Of a DNA stretch of 38,810 nucleotides, positions 25,583 to 32,505 are shown piece by piece. A program made the position numbers and the translations under genes. Numbering within the stretch: position 1 is the stretch's first letter; every line of letters starts with the position of its first letter. The notes under the pieces are model-generated. The model saw only the letters and a list, made by a program, of their open reading frames with translations, made no database searches and was not told the origin of the DNA. The stretch covers positions 1 to 38,810 of the forward strand of contig CAMTAF010000027.1 of NCBI GenBank assembly GCA_947066955.1, given 5' to 3'. The stretch comes from an uncultured Hungatella sp. (lineage in GTDB: Bacteria; Bacillota; Clostridia; Lachnospirales; Lachnospiraceae).

Positions 25583-27207
25583 CAAAAAAGGTAAAGGCAG
25601 CCGCCTACTGCCGTGTGTCCACGGACCGGGATGACCAGGCCAATTCCCTTGTGAGCCAGAGGAATTATTTTACAGAGTACATTGAGAACCAGGATGGCTG
25701 GATCTTGACCAATATTTATTATGACGAAGGGATCACCGGAACCCAGACAAAAAAGAGGGCAGGATTTAACGCCATGATCGAGGATGCCTTCCATGGAAAC
25801 ATAGACTTGATCCTCACCAAAGAAGTGAGCCGTTTTGCCAGGAATACCGTAGATGCCCTGTCCTACACCAGGAAGCTGAAAGAGATGGGCGTGGGCGTGG
25901 TATTTACCATAGACAATATCGACACCAGGGATTCGGACGGGGAGCTGCGGCTCACCATCATGGCCAGCATTGCCCAGGAGGAGAGCCGAAAGACCTCTGA
26001 GCGGGTCAAATGGGGCCAGAGGCGGCGCATGGAGCAGGGAGTGGTGTTTGGAAGAGACTTGATGGGATACAAGGTGAAGGACGGGAACCTGTATATCAAT
26101 GAGGAGGAAGCCCAGGTTGTGCGGAAAATCTTCCACAAATATGTGGATGAGGGAAAGGGGACCCACGTCATAGCCAGGGAGCTTTTGGAGGAAGGCATCC
26201 GCCCGCCCAGGGCAAGCCTTTGGTCCAATGTGACCATCTTGAGAATCCTTCGAAATGAAAAATATGTGGGAGATCTGTGTCAGAAAAAGACGATCACGCC
26301 GGACTATCTGACCCATGAGAAAAAGTACAATCACGGGGAGGAGGAAATGGTTTACCTGCGAGATCACCATGAGCCGGTTATTGAGCGCTCTCTCTGGGAG
26401 AGAACCCAGAGAGCGCTGAACAGCCGCGGATTGCCTGACGGGGAGAAGAAACGGTACAGCAGCCGCTACTGGTGCAGCGGAAAGCTTTACTGCGGAGTGT
26501 GCGGGAAACGATACGTGAGCCGTTATAAAAATCTGAAAAACGGAACAAGGTATCAGGCATGGCGCTGTTATACGGCCGTGAACCAGGGCGCGGGGAGAGA
26601 TGACACAGCTAATGGGCGGATTGGGTGTAAAAATCAGCAGATCAACAATGAGACGCTGCTGTTCTGTGTGAAATTCTGCGTCAGCCATATCCCGGGCAGC
26701 CGTGAAGGATTGAAAAGGGAAATCCTTCATGAAATCAGCCGGATGAAGAAAACCCGTGACGACCAGACAGATACGGAAAAAATCCGGAGAGAGATGGAGA
26801 CGATCAGCAGCAAAAAGAGAAGGGCGGTGGACCTTGTCCTGGAGGGAGTGATTTCCAGGGAGGAATTGAGAGAACAGAATTCCTGGTATGAAGAAAAGCT
26901 GAGCGCGCTTTCCAGAAAATTGGAGCAGGCGGGGAAGGAAGCTGAGATCCGCTCAGGGCAGACCGACAGCATGGAACCGTGCGCAGAGGCCATCCACGAG
27001 ATCATGGATTTTCAGGCGCCCAACCAGACCTTGTGTGGAGAATTGCTGGAGAAAATCTACATATATCCTGATCACAGGCTGGACATATGGCTGAAAGAGC
27101 TTCCCTTTGGAATCAGATTGAAATTCAGGACACGGGGCAGGGGGGAGGGATTTTGTGTGGAGATACTGGAGATGGCTGTAATTCAGAAAGAGGCTCCCTG
27201 CGCCTGA
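25579..27207 (+). CDS. large serine recombinase
   Basis: Site-specific recombinase likely responsible for integration and excision at the cotJC cores. Start at ATG 25579 (MTKKVKAAAYCRVSTD), overlapping the previous stop as ATGA; ATG 25564 is the alternative. 542 residues. The resolvase catalytic domain (1-150) has nucleophile S14 in YCRVSTDRDDQ and RFARNTVD. The recombinase domain (about 165-265) includes YKVKDGNLYINEEEAQVVRKIF. The zinc ribbon has LYCGVCGKRY and later WRC/GC cysteines. The coiled-coil segment is about 390-460. The stop is 30 bp from the right core, the normal position for an integrase next to its att site. Related in type to SpoIVCA of skin. Confidence 0.94.
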   Translation: MTKKVKAAAYCRVSTDRDDQANSLVSQRNYFTEYIENQDGWILTNIYYDEGITGTQTKKRAGFNAMIEDAFHGNIDLILTKEVSRFARNTVDALSYTRKLKEMGVGVVFTIDNIDTRDSDGELRLTIMASIAQEESRKTSERVKWGQRRRMEQGVVFGRDLMGYKVKDGNLYINEEEAQVVRKIFHKYVDEGKGTHVIARELLEEGIRPPRASLWSNVTILRILRNEKYVGDLCQKKTITPDYLTHEKKYNHGEEEMVYLRDHHEPVIERSLWERTQRALNSRGLPDGEKKRYSSRYWCSGKLYCGVCGKRYVSRYKNLKNGTRYQAWRCYTAVNQGAGRDDTANGRIGCKNQQINNETLLFCVKFCVSHIPGSREGLKREILHEISRMKKTRDDQTDTEKIRREMETISSKKRRAVDLVLEGVISREELREQNSWYEEKLSALSRKLEQAGKEAEIRSGQTDSMEPCAEAIHEIMDFQAPNQTLCGELLEKIYIYPDHRLDIWLKELPFGIRLKFRTRGRGEGFCVEILEMAVIQKEAPCA

Positions 27208-27237
27208 CCGCCGGGAGGGGCAATACCGATACCGACA

Positions 27238-27247
27238 TACCGATATC
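27238..27247 (-). other. attachment core at the right end of the cotJC element
   Basis: GATATCGGTA on the minus strand, encoding D-I-G and the first base of the Thr codon. Preceded (minus strand) by cotJC codons GTG CTG ACA and followed by element sequence TGTCGGTATCGG. Confidence 0.85.
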
Positions 27248-27424
27248 TGTCAGCACTGCTTTGCCGATATCGTAAGGCATGGCGTAGCGCTGGGAGAGGT
27301 AGCGCATGGAGGCGCCCATCTCTCCGTCGGGGCCGCCATACTGACTCATAATAAACTGTGCCATCTTAGGATTTGGCTGGCTGATATTTACCGGATACTG
27401 CAGGCGTTTCTCATAATTCCACAT
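27238..27424 (-). CDS. cotJC: cotJC, N-terminal part (interrupted gene)
   Basis: Encodes the first 62 residues of the spore coat protein: MWNYEKRLQYPV, QYGGPDGEMGASMRYLSQRY and the YDIGKAVLTDIG end where homology stops at the core. The start ATG 27424 follows AAGGAGGT. As the DNA stands, translation would run into the element for 37 unrelated residues (starting MSVSVLPLPAV) before a stop at 27125-27127, opposite the recombinase 3' end. The remaining 144 codons are at 18928-19371. It overlaps the end of cotJB by 37 bp. Confidence 0.93.
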
Positions 27425-27684
27425 ACGGCTCTACCTCCTTCCCAGGGCCATTTTCCCTGAACCCAGGTCCAATACTGATTTGAATGAACGTGATCCACTG
27501 TCAGGGGGCCGTAGTTGGCCTCATAGGCCTCCTTGGCCTCCCTGCGGATCTTGGAGACGTACTGATAGTAATTGAGAGCCGCCTGGTCGCATGGATGGGT
27601 GTCCAGAAAGAGGAGGACATCATCCATGGCAAAGCTGGCTTGGTTGATAACAGATAACAGCTGATTTGCGTCAGATACAGGCAT
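27388..27684 (-). CDS. cotJB: spore coat protein CotJB
   Basis: Small protein needed with CotJA and CotJC to form the CotJ coat component. 98 residues from ATG 27684, which overlaps the cotJA stop as TAATG and follows GGGGAGGTG; a GTG three codons earlier is less likely. Family parts: QLLSVINQASFAMDDVLLFLDTHP, then ALNYYQYVSKIRREAKEAYE and NYGPLTVDHV. The C-terminal tail WPWEGGR and following residues lie in the overlap with cotJC. Confidence 0.93.
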   Translation of the reverse strand: MPVSDANQLLSVINQASFAMDDVLLFLDTHPCDQAALNYYQYVSKIRREAKEAYEANYGPLTVDHVHSNQYWTWVQGKWPWEGGRAVCGIMRNACSIR

Positions 27685-27917
27685 TAACGGCACCTCCCCA
27701 TATTGAAAGTCAGATCAAGATCCGGGAAAATCGTACCTCTCTCGAATCCCTTTTCCAGAGAATAAGTCTGCTGCCATTGCTGCCACGGGACATATGCCAT
27801 AGCCACAGGCGACTGTTCCAGAGTGCCGGGACGGGTGTTGGGGCACTGGAACGGATAGACCGCTGCCTGCTGGACCGGGATGCCGGCAGCAGGCTGGTTA
27901 TTATAGGAACAAGCCAT
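27684..27917 (-). CDS. cotJA: spore coat protein CotJA
   Basis: 77 residues, the usual size. The conserved C-terminal block includes MAYVPWQQWQQTYSLEKGFERGTIFPDLD; the N-terminus is Pro/Gln-rich. ATG 27917 follows AAAGGAG. First of the cotJABC genes, 25 bp after the oxidoreductase gene on the same strand, so the two may be co-transcribed. In B. subtilis cotJ is a sigma-E mother-cell operon; I found only a weak CATAATTA-like -10 just upstream. Confidence 0.92.
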   Translation of the reverse strand: MACSYNNQPAAGIPVQQAAVYPFQCPNTRPGTLEQSPVAMAYVPWQQWQQTYSLEKGFERGTIFPDLDLTFNMGRCR

Positions 27918-27942
27918 AAAAACTCCTTTCCGGTAGGTGTAA

Positions 27943-29283
27943 TTATGGTATCAGTCTATGACGGCGGCAGGAAATCTGTGCGGGTCCGGTGATCAGACGG
28001 CCAAGGCGGTCGAACCTGGAGCCGTGGCAGGGGCAGTCCCAGGTGGACTCTGCGGCATTCCAGGTGAGGCGGCATCCCATGTGGGGACATCTCATAACAC
28101 CGTTTGCCATGCCTTTTATGAGCCCTTTGGCGGACTCTGCCCCGTGGACGGCCAGCCTGGGGGCGGAGGGGCGGAGACGGAAGCGGGAGGGCGAGTACAG
28201 GGACTCATAGGGCGACTGTTGTCCGCAGATCAGGTCCGTGAGCATGCGGGCAGATACCATGGATAAGGTCATGCCCCATTTTCCGAATCCCGTAGCCACA
28301 TACCAGTCAGGTTTGCGCCGGGAGAAGCGGCCGATGTAGGGCAGGGAGTCCAGGGTTACGCAGTCCTGGGCAGACCATTTAAGAGCGGTCTTGGCCCCGG
28401 GGAAAAGCTGCCGGGCGCGGGAATCCAGGGCGCCGTATGGATCCGGCTTTTGAATGCCCACCCGGCGGCCCTGCCCGCCCAGGAGGAGCCAGGGGTCAGC
28501 CTGCCGGAGGGACAGCCCGTCAGGATCAATGCCCAGATACATCCCATCCAGAGCCGGCGCGCCCTCCAGGGCCACAACATAGCTCTGATCCTGATACATC
28601 CTTAAGAAGAAGTACCCCGGGATCAGGGGAAAGGGATAATGGCAGGCAAAGACGATCTTGCGGGCAGTGACCTGGCCGTGGGGAGTTGAAAGCACATGAT
28701 CCTTTACACTGGTCACGGGAGTGTGCTCAAAAACCGTCACAGAGGAGGAAAGGGCTTCCAGGAATTTTAAGGGCTGAAAGCAGGCCTGGTCAGGAAAGCG
28801 GACAGCCCGTTTTACGGAAAAGGGCAGAGAGGTCTCAGTGACCTCCAGAGCGGGAATTCCTGCCCGTCTGGCTGCCAGGGTTTCAAGATGGATAGCATCT
28901 GGCTGATCCATCGTATAGAGGAAGGCAGGCTTTTTTTCAAAGCTGCAGGAGATGCGGCGGGAAGAGATGAGCTGTTCATAATCCGCCACAGCCTCCTGGT
29001 TGGATCTGGCGTAGAGTTTCGCGGCAGTTTCGCCGAGGTCTGTGAGCAGTTTCTGATAGATCAGGCCGTGCTGGGATGTGATCTTTGCCGTGGTGCCGGA
29101 GGTCTGCCCGCTCCCTGTGGAAGAGGCTTCCAGGACAATGACCTGCCTTCCTTCCATAGTCAGATAGAAAGCAGTGAGAATTCCGGCCAGACCGCCGCCG
29201 ATGACAGCGATCTCTGTGTCCAGATTGCCTGGGAGAGAATTTCTCCCGGGAATCTGACAGGTTTGATTCCAAATAGATTTCAT
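27943..29283 (-). CDS. FAD-dependent oxidoreductase with C-terminal Rieske domain
   Basis: 446 residues from ATG 29283 (MKSIWNQTCQIPG) after GAGGTGA; upstream in-frame residues lack a ribosome site. An N-terminal Rossmann FAD motif, IAVIGGGLAGILTAFYL, belongs to a DAO-type fold that runs to about 370 (YVATGFGKWGMTLSM near the FAD end). The C-terminal Rieske [2Fe-2S] domain has CPHMGC and CPCHGSRFD, giving the C-x-H...C-x-x-H ligands. This fusion is common in Firmicutes; the substrate is not established (an amine oxidase-like reaction is possible). Its position directly before cotJA suggests co-expression in the mother cell. Confidence 0.88.
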   Translation of the reverse strand: MKSIWNQTCQIPGRNSLPGNLDTEIAVIGGGLAGILTAFYLTMEGRQVIVLEASSTGSGQTSGTTAKITSQHGLIYQKLLTDLGETAAKLYARSNQEAVADYEQLISSRRISCSFEKKPAFLYTMDQPDAIHLETLAARRAGIPALEVTETSLPFSVKRAVRFPDQACFQPLKFLEALSSSVTVFEHTPVTSVKDHVLSTPHGQVTARKIVFACHYPFPLIPGYFFLRMYQDQSYVVALEGAPALDGMYLGIDPDGLSLRQADPWLLLGGQGRRVGIQKPDPYGALDSRARQLFPGAKTALKWSAQDCVTLDSLPYIGRFSRRKPDWYVATGFGKWGMTLSMVSARMLTDLICGQQSPYESLYSPSRFRLRPSAPRLAVHGAESAKGLIKGMANGVMRCPHMGCRLTWNAAESTWDCPCHGSRFDRLGRLITGPAQISCRRHRLIP

Positions 29284-29310
29284 GATTTTCACCTCACACT
29301 TAGAATGCGC

Positions 29311-29338
29311 ACACAATGTCCCACACATTCATAGGATA
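29311..29338 (+). promoter_or_regulatory. sigma-K-like promoter of the Cys-rich gene
   Basis: CATAGGATA (29330-29338) matches the CATAnnnTA -10 of sigma-K, with ACAC (29311-29314) at 15-17 bp as the AC -35. The start would be near 29345, 30 nt before the ATG. Sequence match only. Confidence 0.55.
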
Positions 29339-29373
29339 TAGTACAAACATGAAAAATAAAGGAGATTAAAAAT

Positions 29374-30075
29374 ATGTGTGGTATTTGTGGATGGAATTGC
29401 TGTGTATGCCGGAGAAATTGCTCCTGCAGCTGTAACTGTGGAAATAACTGCTGCAGGTGGAACCGCCCGGGAAATTGCTGCTGCGGAAACGGAAACGGCT
29501 CGGGAAACAGCTGCTGCTGCGGAAACAACGGTAACGGCGGAAATAACTGCTGCTGCGGAAACGGAAACGGTTCGGGGAATAATTGCTGCTGCGGAAACAA
29601 CAGCCGCCCCGGCAGCAGCTGCGGATGCGGAAACGGCTCGGGAAACAACTGTGACTGCTGCTGCGGAAACAACAGCCGCCCCGGCAGCAGCTGCGGATGC
29701 GGAAACGGTTCGGGAAACAGCTGTGACTGCTGCTGCGGAAACAACAGCCGCCCCGGAAATAACTGCGGAAACGGATGTGGAGATAACTGCGGGTGCGTCT
29801 GCGGAGGCGGAAACCGTCCGGGGAACAGCTGCATTTGCTGTGACTGCTGCGGAAATTCAAACGGGTGGGATCACGGGCAGCGCAGAGCCTTCCGGGCCGG
29901 TTACAGGCAGGGTTATAACGACGGCTGGAACGCTGCCGTGAGGGACGGAAATTCCGGCTGCGGCTGCGGTTCAGGCCCATATCTGGCAGATAATGAGTTC
30001 GTGTCAGGAACGGAAATGAATGATGAATTTTTTGTGGCTTCAGCAGAAAGCAATACGGCTGAGGACGCTGAATAA
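29374..30075 (+). CDS. Cys/Asn/Gly-rich repeat protein, putative spore-surface protein
   Basis: 233 residues with 47 cysteines. ATG 29374 follows AAAGGAGA. Residues 1 to about 165 are blocks such as CCCGNGNGSGNN and GNNSRPGSSCGCGNG. Residues 165-185 form a charged GQRRAFRAGYRQGYNDGWN segment. The tail is acidic (EMNDEFFVASAESNTAEDAE). No signal peptide. The sigma-K-like promoter and the divergent cotJ neighbourhood suggest a disulfide-crosslinked coat or exosporium component; metal binding is the main alternative. The repeats keep two other frames open, but only this one has a ribosome site. Confidence 0.75.
   Translation: MCGICGWNCCVCRRNCSCSCNCGNNCCRWNRPGNCCCGNGNGSGNSCCCGNNGNGGNNCCCGNGNGSGNNCCCGNNSRPGSSCGCGNGSGNNCDCCCGNNSRPGSSCGCGNGSGNSCDCCCGNNSRPGNNCGNGCGDNCGCVCGGGNRPGNSCICCDCCGNSNGWDHGQRRAFRAGYRQGYNDGWNAAVRDGNSGCGCGSGPYLADNEFVSGTEMNDEFFVASAESNTAEDAE
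29594..29757 (+). repeat. 72-bp tandem repeat in the Cys-rich gene
   Basis: Units at 29594-29665 and 29666-29737 and a partial third to about 29757, beginning GAAACAACAGCCGCCCCGG. Each encodes 24 residues including NNSRPGSSCGCGNGSGN and CDCCCG. In-frame gain or loss of units would change protein length without breaking the frame. Confidence 0.88.
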
Positions 30076-30088
30076 AAATAGTGTTCCG

Positions 30089-30141
30089 GAGGGAGCTGCT
30101 GCGAGAGCGGAGGAAAGATCCGCGGGGGCAACGGCTCCCTC
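30089..30141 (+). terminator. candidate terminator or structured 3' end of the Cys-rich gene
   Basis: GAGGGAGC (30089-30096) pairs with GCTCCCTC (30134-30141), enclosing GCGGA/TCCGC (30107-30123). Only a short T-rich tail follows, so termination is uncertain. Confidence 0.45.
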
Positions 30142-30201
30142 TCCTTTGGGGCTTTATGCATATCAGTGAAAAAAAGCTTCTGTTTTTGTGTAGAATAGCT
30201 A

Positions 30202-30275
30202 TTGCAAACCCAGGAAGAAAGTGGTATTGTATAGATACAAGATATTTGTATACAAATACAAAGTTTGTATACAAA
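30202..30275 (+). promoter_or_regulatory. promoter with three GntR-like operators
   Basis: TTGCAA (30202-30207), 17 bp, TATTGT (30225-30230). Downstream or overlapping are TTGTATAGATACAA (30227-30240), the perfect palindrome ATTTGTATACAAAT (30244-30257) and TTTGTATACAAA (30264-30275). The shared TTGTATACAA core fits a dimeric GntR-type repressor blocking initiation. The regulator is not in the window. Confidence 0.6.
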
Positions 30276-30364
30276 ACAAAAAATAGCCCCGATTGTCTCA
30301 TAGCCTCTGTAATCTTTTCGGCAGATACGGCGCAGACAGGGCGGGAAAAAGAAAAGGAGAATGT

Positions 30365-31171
30365 ATGATGGACAGCAAGACAAATTTTTCTCTGGCAGGT
30401 AAGGTAGCGTTGGTTACCGGAGCTTCTTACGGGATCGGTTTCGCCATCGCGAAAGCCATGGCAGGCGCAGGAGCCACGATTGTGTTCAATGACATTAAGC
30501 AGGAGCTGGTTGACAAGGGAATCGCCGCCTACAAGGAAGAGGGAATTACGGCTCACGGCTATGTATGCGATGTCACGGACGAGGAAGCGGTAAACGGCAT
30601 GATCGCGAAGATTGAGGAGGAAGTAGGCGTGGTGGATGTTCTTGTGAACAACGCGGGCATCATCAAGCGAATCCCCATGATCGAGATGTCCGCCAAGGAT
30701 TTCAGGCAGGTGATCGACGTGGACTTGAATGCTCCGTTTATCGTTTCCAAAGCAGTCATCCCCAGCATGATCAAAAAGGGCCACGGAAAGATCATCAACA
30801 TCTGCTCCATGATGTCAGAGTTCGGCCGGGAGACCGTGTCCGCCTATGCGGCTGCTAAGGGAGGTTTAAAGATGCTCACCAGGAATATCGCGTCCGAGTA
30901 CGGTGAGTTCAACATCCAGTGCAACGGCATCGGGCCGGGTTACATCGCGACTCCTCAGACAGCGCCTCTGCGGGAAGTACAGCCGGATGGCTCCAGACAT
31001 CCCTTTGACCAGTTCATCATCTCCAAGACGCCGGCCGGCCGCTGGGGCGAGGCTTCCGATTTAGGCGGACCGGCAGTGTTCCTGGCATCTGACGCTTCTG
31101 ATTTTGTAAACGGCCAGATCCTTTATGTAGACGGAGGAATCCAGGCATATATCGGCAAACAGCCTTCATAA
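30365..31171 (+). CDS. gluconate 5-dehydrogenase (SDR family)
   Basis: NAD(P)-dependent interconversion of D-gluconate and 5-ketogluconate, or a close hexonate reaction. 268 residues from ATG 30365 (MMDSKTNFSLAGKVALVTG) after AAAAGGAG; the frame is open further upstream without support. Rossmann motif TGASYGIG, the NNAG motif, Ser-Tyr-Lys catalytic residues in CSMMSEFGRETVSAYAAAK, and C-terminal NGQILYVDGGIQAYIG. GPGYIATPQTAPLRE is characteristic of the Ga5DH group. Likely controlled by the palindromic operators upstream. It stands alone here, so the rest of the pathway must lie elsewhere. Confidence 0.88.
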   Translation: MMDSKTNFSLAGKVALVTGASYGIGFAIAKAMAGAGATIVFNDIKQELVDKGIAAYKEEGITAHGYVCDVTDEEAVNGMIAKIEEEVGVVDVLVNNAGIIKRIPMIEMSAKDFRQVIDVDLNAPFIVSKAVIPSMIKKGHGKIINICSMMSEFGRETVSAYAAAKGGLKMLTRNIASEYGEFNIQCNGIGPGYIATPQTAPLREVQPDGSRHPFDQFIISKTPAGRWGEASDLGGPAVFLASDASDFVNGQILYVDGGIQAYIGKQPS

Positions 31172-31194
31172 GACCGCTGTTTGCAGGATGAAAA

Positions 31195-31226
31195 AAGCTC
31201 TCCTTTCCCGCCGGGAAGGAGAGCTT
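31195..31226. terminator. terminator between the dehydrogenase and the Lys/Ala-rich gene
   Basis: AAGCTCTCCTT (31195-31205) pairs with AAGGAGAGCTT (31216-31226), continued by CCC/GGG. The T run is on the minus-strand side (A6 before the stem on plus), so it is strongest for the minus-strand gene, with possible use by the plus strand. Confidence 0.8.
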
Positions 31227-31232
31227 CTGCAA

Positions 31233-31517
31233 TTATTGTTTTGCAAACATATCCAAAATCTCTTCCGGAGTTTTTCCGGATTCCTGAATCGCCTTAAGGA
31301 TCTTGGTTTGGTTTTCCTTTAACGCTTTTTTTGCTGCGGCTGCCGACTCCTTTTTCTCTTTTGCGATAGCGGCTTTCTCGGCTTTCAGCTGTTCTTTATA
31401 GGCTGCTTTTAATTCTTCCTTTGTAGCCTTTAAATCAGCTTCCAATTTCTGTACTTTTTCATTGAGCTTTGCGGCTTTTCCGGTATAAACCACTTCTTTT
31501 CTTACACCTCTTGGCAT
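31233..31517 (-). CDS. small Lys/Ala-rich coiled-coil protein
   Basis: 94 residues from ATG 31517 (MPRGVRKEVVYTG) after AGGAGG; the longer open frame upstream is rejected. The N-terminus PRGVRK is basic. Residues about 20-75 are a heptad-like Lys/Glu/Ala helix (KLNEKVQKLEADLKATKEE). The C-terminus TPEEILDMFAKQ is separate. Small Lachnospiraceae proteins beginning with a similar R-G-V-R-K stretch are known to me without an assigned function. A nucleoid-associated or histone-like role is possible but unproven. It has its own promoter and terminator. Confidence 0.75.
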   Translation of the reverse strand: MPRGVRKEVVYTGKAAKLNEKVQKLEADLKATKEELKAAYKEQLKAEKAAIAKEKKESAAAAKKALKENQTKILKAIQESGKTPEEILDMFAKQ

Positions 31518-31575
31518 AACTATTTCCTCCTTGTAGGTTTGAAACTTATTATTTGATTTCTTAGTTTCTGAATTT

Positions 31576-31605
31576 ATGATACAACACAACCATATTACTT
31601 GTAAA
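31576..31605 (-). promoter_or_regulatory. promoter of the Lys/Ala-rich gene
   Basis: Minus-strand TTTACA (31600-31605), 18 bp, TATCAT (31576-31581), in AT-rich DNA. Confidence 0.6.
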
Positions 31606-31673
31606 GAATAATATTGAATTTTTTATAGAAAAATTTTGCGGAAAATTTAAAAATATAAATCTATGAAAATTTA

Positions 31674-31702
31674 TTGACCGAAAAAAGGGAAAGTAGTATG
31701 AT
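31674..31702 (+). promoter_or_regulatory. promoter of the membrane-protein gene
   Basis: TTGACC (31674-31679), 17 bp, TATGAT (31697-31702). The leader that follows contains CGGCG-CTTA-CGCCG just before the ribosome site. Confidence 0.7.
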
Positions 31703-31785
31703 TAATACTGCCGGGGGACCGGCGGTTGAGAACCAGAATAATTTGACAGGCGGCGCTTACGCCGTGCTGATATGAGGAGAATAGA

Positions 31786-32505
31786 ATGGGAAAGGTTTAC
31801 AGATTCCGTCTGGCAGTCCGCTGCATCATCTTCGCGGCCTGTATCATTCTGTATGCGCAAAGGCCCGAGGCTTTGGATATTCTCCAGGGCGATCATTTTT
31901 TTAAAAGCTTTTCTGCGCTTCATCTTTTGTGGGCAGTGTGGATGGCCGGCATGGCGGGCCAGCTGATCCCAGTAAAACAGCCGGTGGCTTTGGGATCGCA
32001 GAAGCTGTTTAAGATCCGGTTTGCAAAGGCAGAGGAAGGTTTTGAGGCTCACAGATTAAAAGAATATATGGCAGGAGCCCACAGGGGAGCGCTCAAGGTT
32101 TTTTTGCTGTGGGCCCTTTTGATCGCTCTTATTGGGGTTCTCCGTTTTTCGGGGATTCTGGGAGACGCGGAACTGTTTCTCATAAGCGTGTTCTTTTATG
32201 TGTGCGATCTGATCTGCGTGGTCATCTGGTGTCCCTTCCGCCTGATGATGAAAACCAGGTGCTGCACAACCTGCAGGATTTTTAATTGGGATCATCTGAT
32301 GATGTTCTCGCCCATGGCCTTTGTCAAAGGATTTTATGCAAGGTCTCTTTTTGTGATGTCTGCGGTGGTGTGGATTGTGTGGGAGGCCGGCGTTTTTTTG
32401 CATCCTGAGCGTTTCTGGGAAGGAAGCAACGCTTCTTTAAGATGTGTAAATTGTACAGACAAGCTGTGCGTCCGGCCGTGGAAAAACAAAAGGATCAGGT
32501 CATGA
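31786..32505 (+). CDS. uncharacterised membrane protein
   Basis: 239 residues, ATG 31786 after AGGAGA. Four or five likely membrane helices: VRCIIFAACIILYA, SALHLLWAVWMAGMAGQL, ALKVFLLWALLIALIGVL, LFLISVFFYVCDLICVVIW and LFVMSAVVWIVWEAGVFL. A cytoplasmic or lumenal Cys cluster, MMKTRCCTTCRIFNWDHLMM, lies around residue 160, and two more cysteines (CVNCTDKLC) lie near the C-terminus. These could bind metal or form disulfides. I do not recognise the family. Its last 11 bp overlap the end of the convergent AraC gene. Confidence 0.75.
   Translation: MGKVYRFRLAVRCIIFAACIILYAQRPEALDILQGDHFFKSFSALHLLWAVWMAGMAGQLIPVKQPVALGSQKLFKIRFAKAEEGFEAHRLKEYMAGAHRGALKVFLLWALLIALIGVLRFSGILGDAELFLISVFFYVCDLICVVIWCPFRLMMKTRCCTTCRIFNWDHLMMFSPMAFVKGFYARSLFVMSAVVWIVWEAGVFLHPERFWEGSNASLRCVNCTDKLCVRPWKNKRIRS

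Larger units (their letters stand above)
19362..27247. mobile_element. serine-recombinase element interrupting cotJC (7,876 bp)
   Basis: Bounded by the direct repeat GATATCGGTA (minus-strand reading) at 19362-19371 and 27238-27247; removing one core plus everything between them restores cotJC in frame. Content on the plus strand: AAA/PD-(D/E)XK protein, small ORF and large serine recombinase, which ends 30 bp from the right core. On the minus strand: xpt, pbuX, ABC ATPase and permease, the last ending 17 bp from the left core. Inside the ends, CGATACC and GGTATCG form inverted arms that would flank the core in the excised circle, as in serine-recombinase attP sites. No phage structural or conjugation genes are present. 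It is analogous in position logic to the skin element of sigK. Confidence 0.9.

Noticed and set aside
27125-27424. A complete 99-residue protein from the cotJC N-part
   Set aside because: The last 37 residues come from element DNA antisense to the recombinase and resemble nothing in the family.
29289-29941. Other open frames over the Cys-rich gene (Ala/Thr/Glu-rich on plus, Gln/Phe/Pro-rich on minus)
   Set aside because: They result from GC-rich tandem repeats lacking stops in all frames; only the Cys-rich frame has a well-spaced ribosome site.
31703-31785. A further degenerate family A copy before the membrane-protein gene
   Set aside because: Only a short GGCG hairpin followed by TGCTGATA and GAGGAG is similar; too little to assign to the family.
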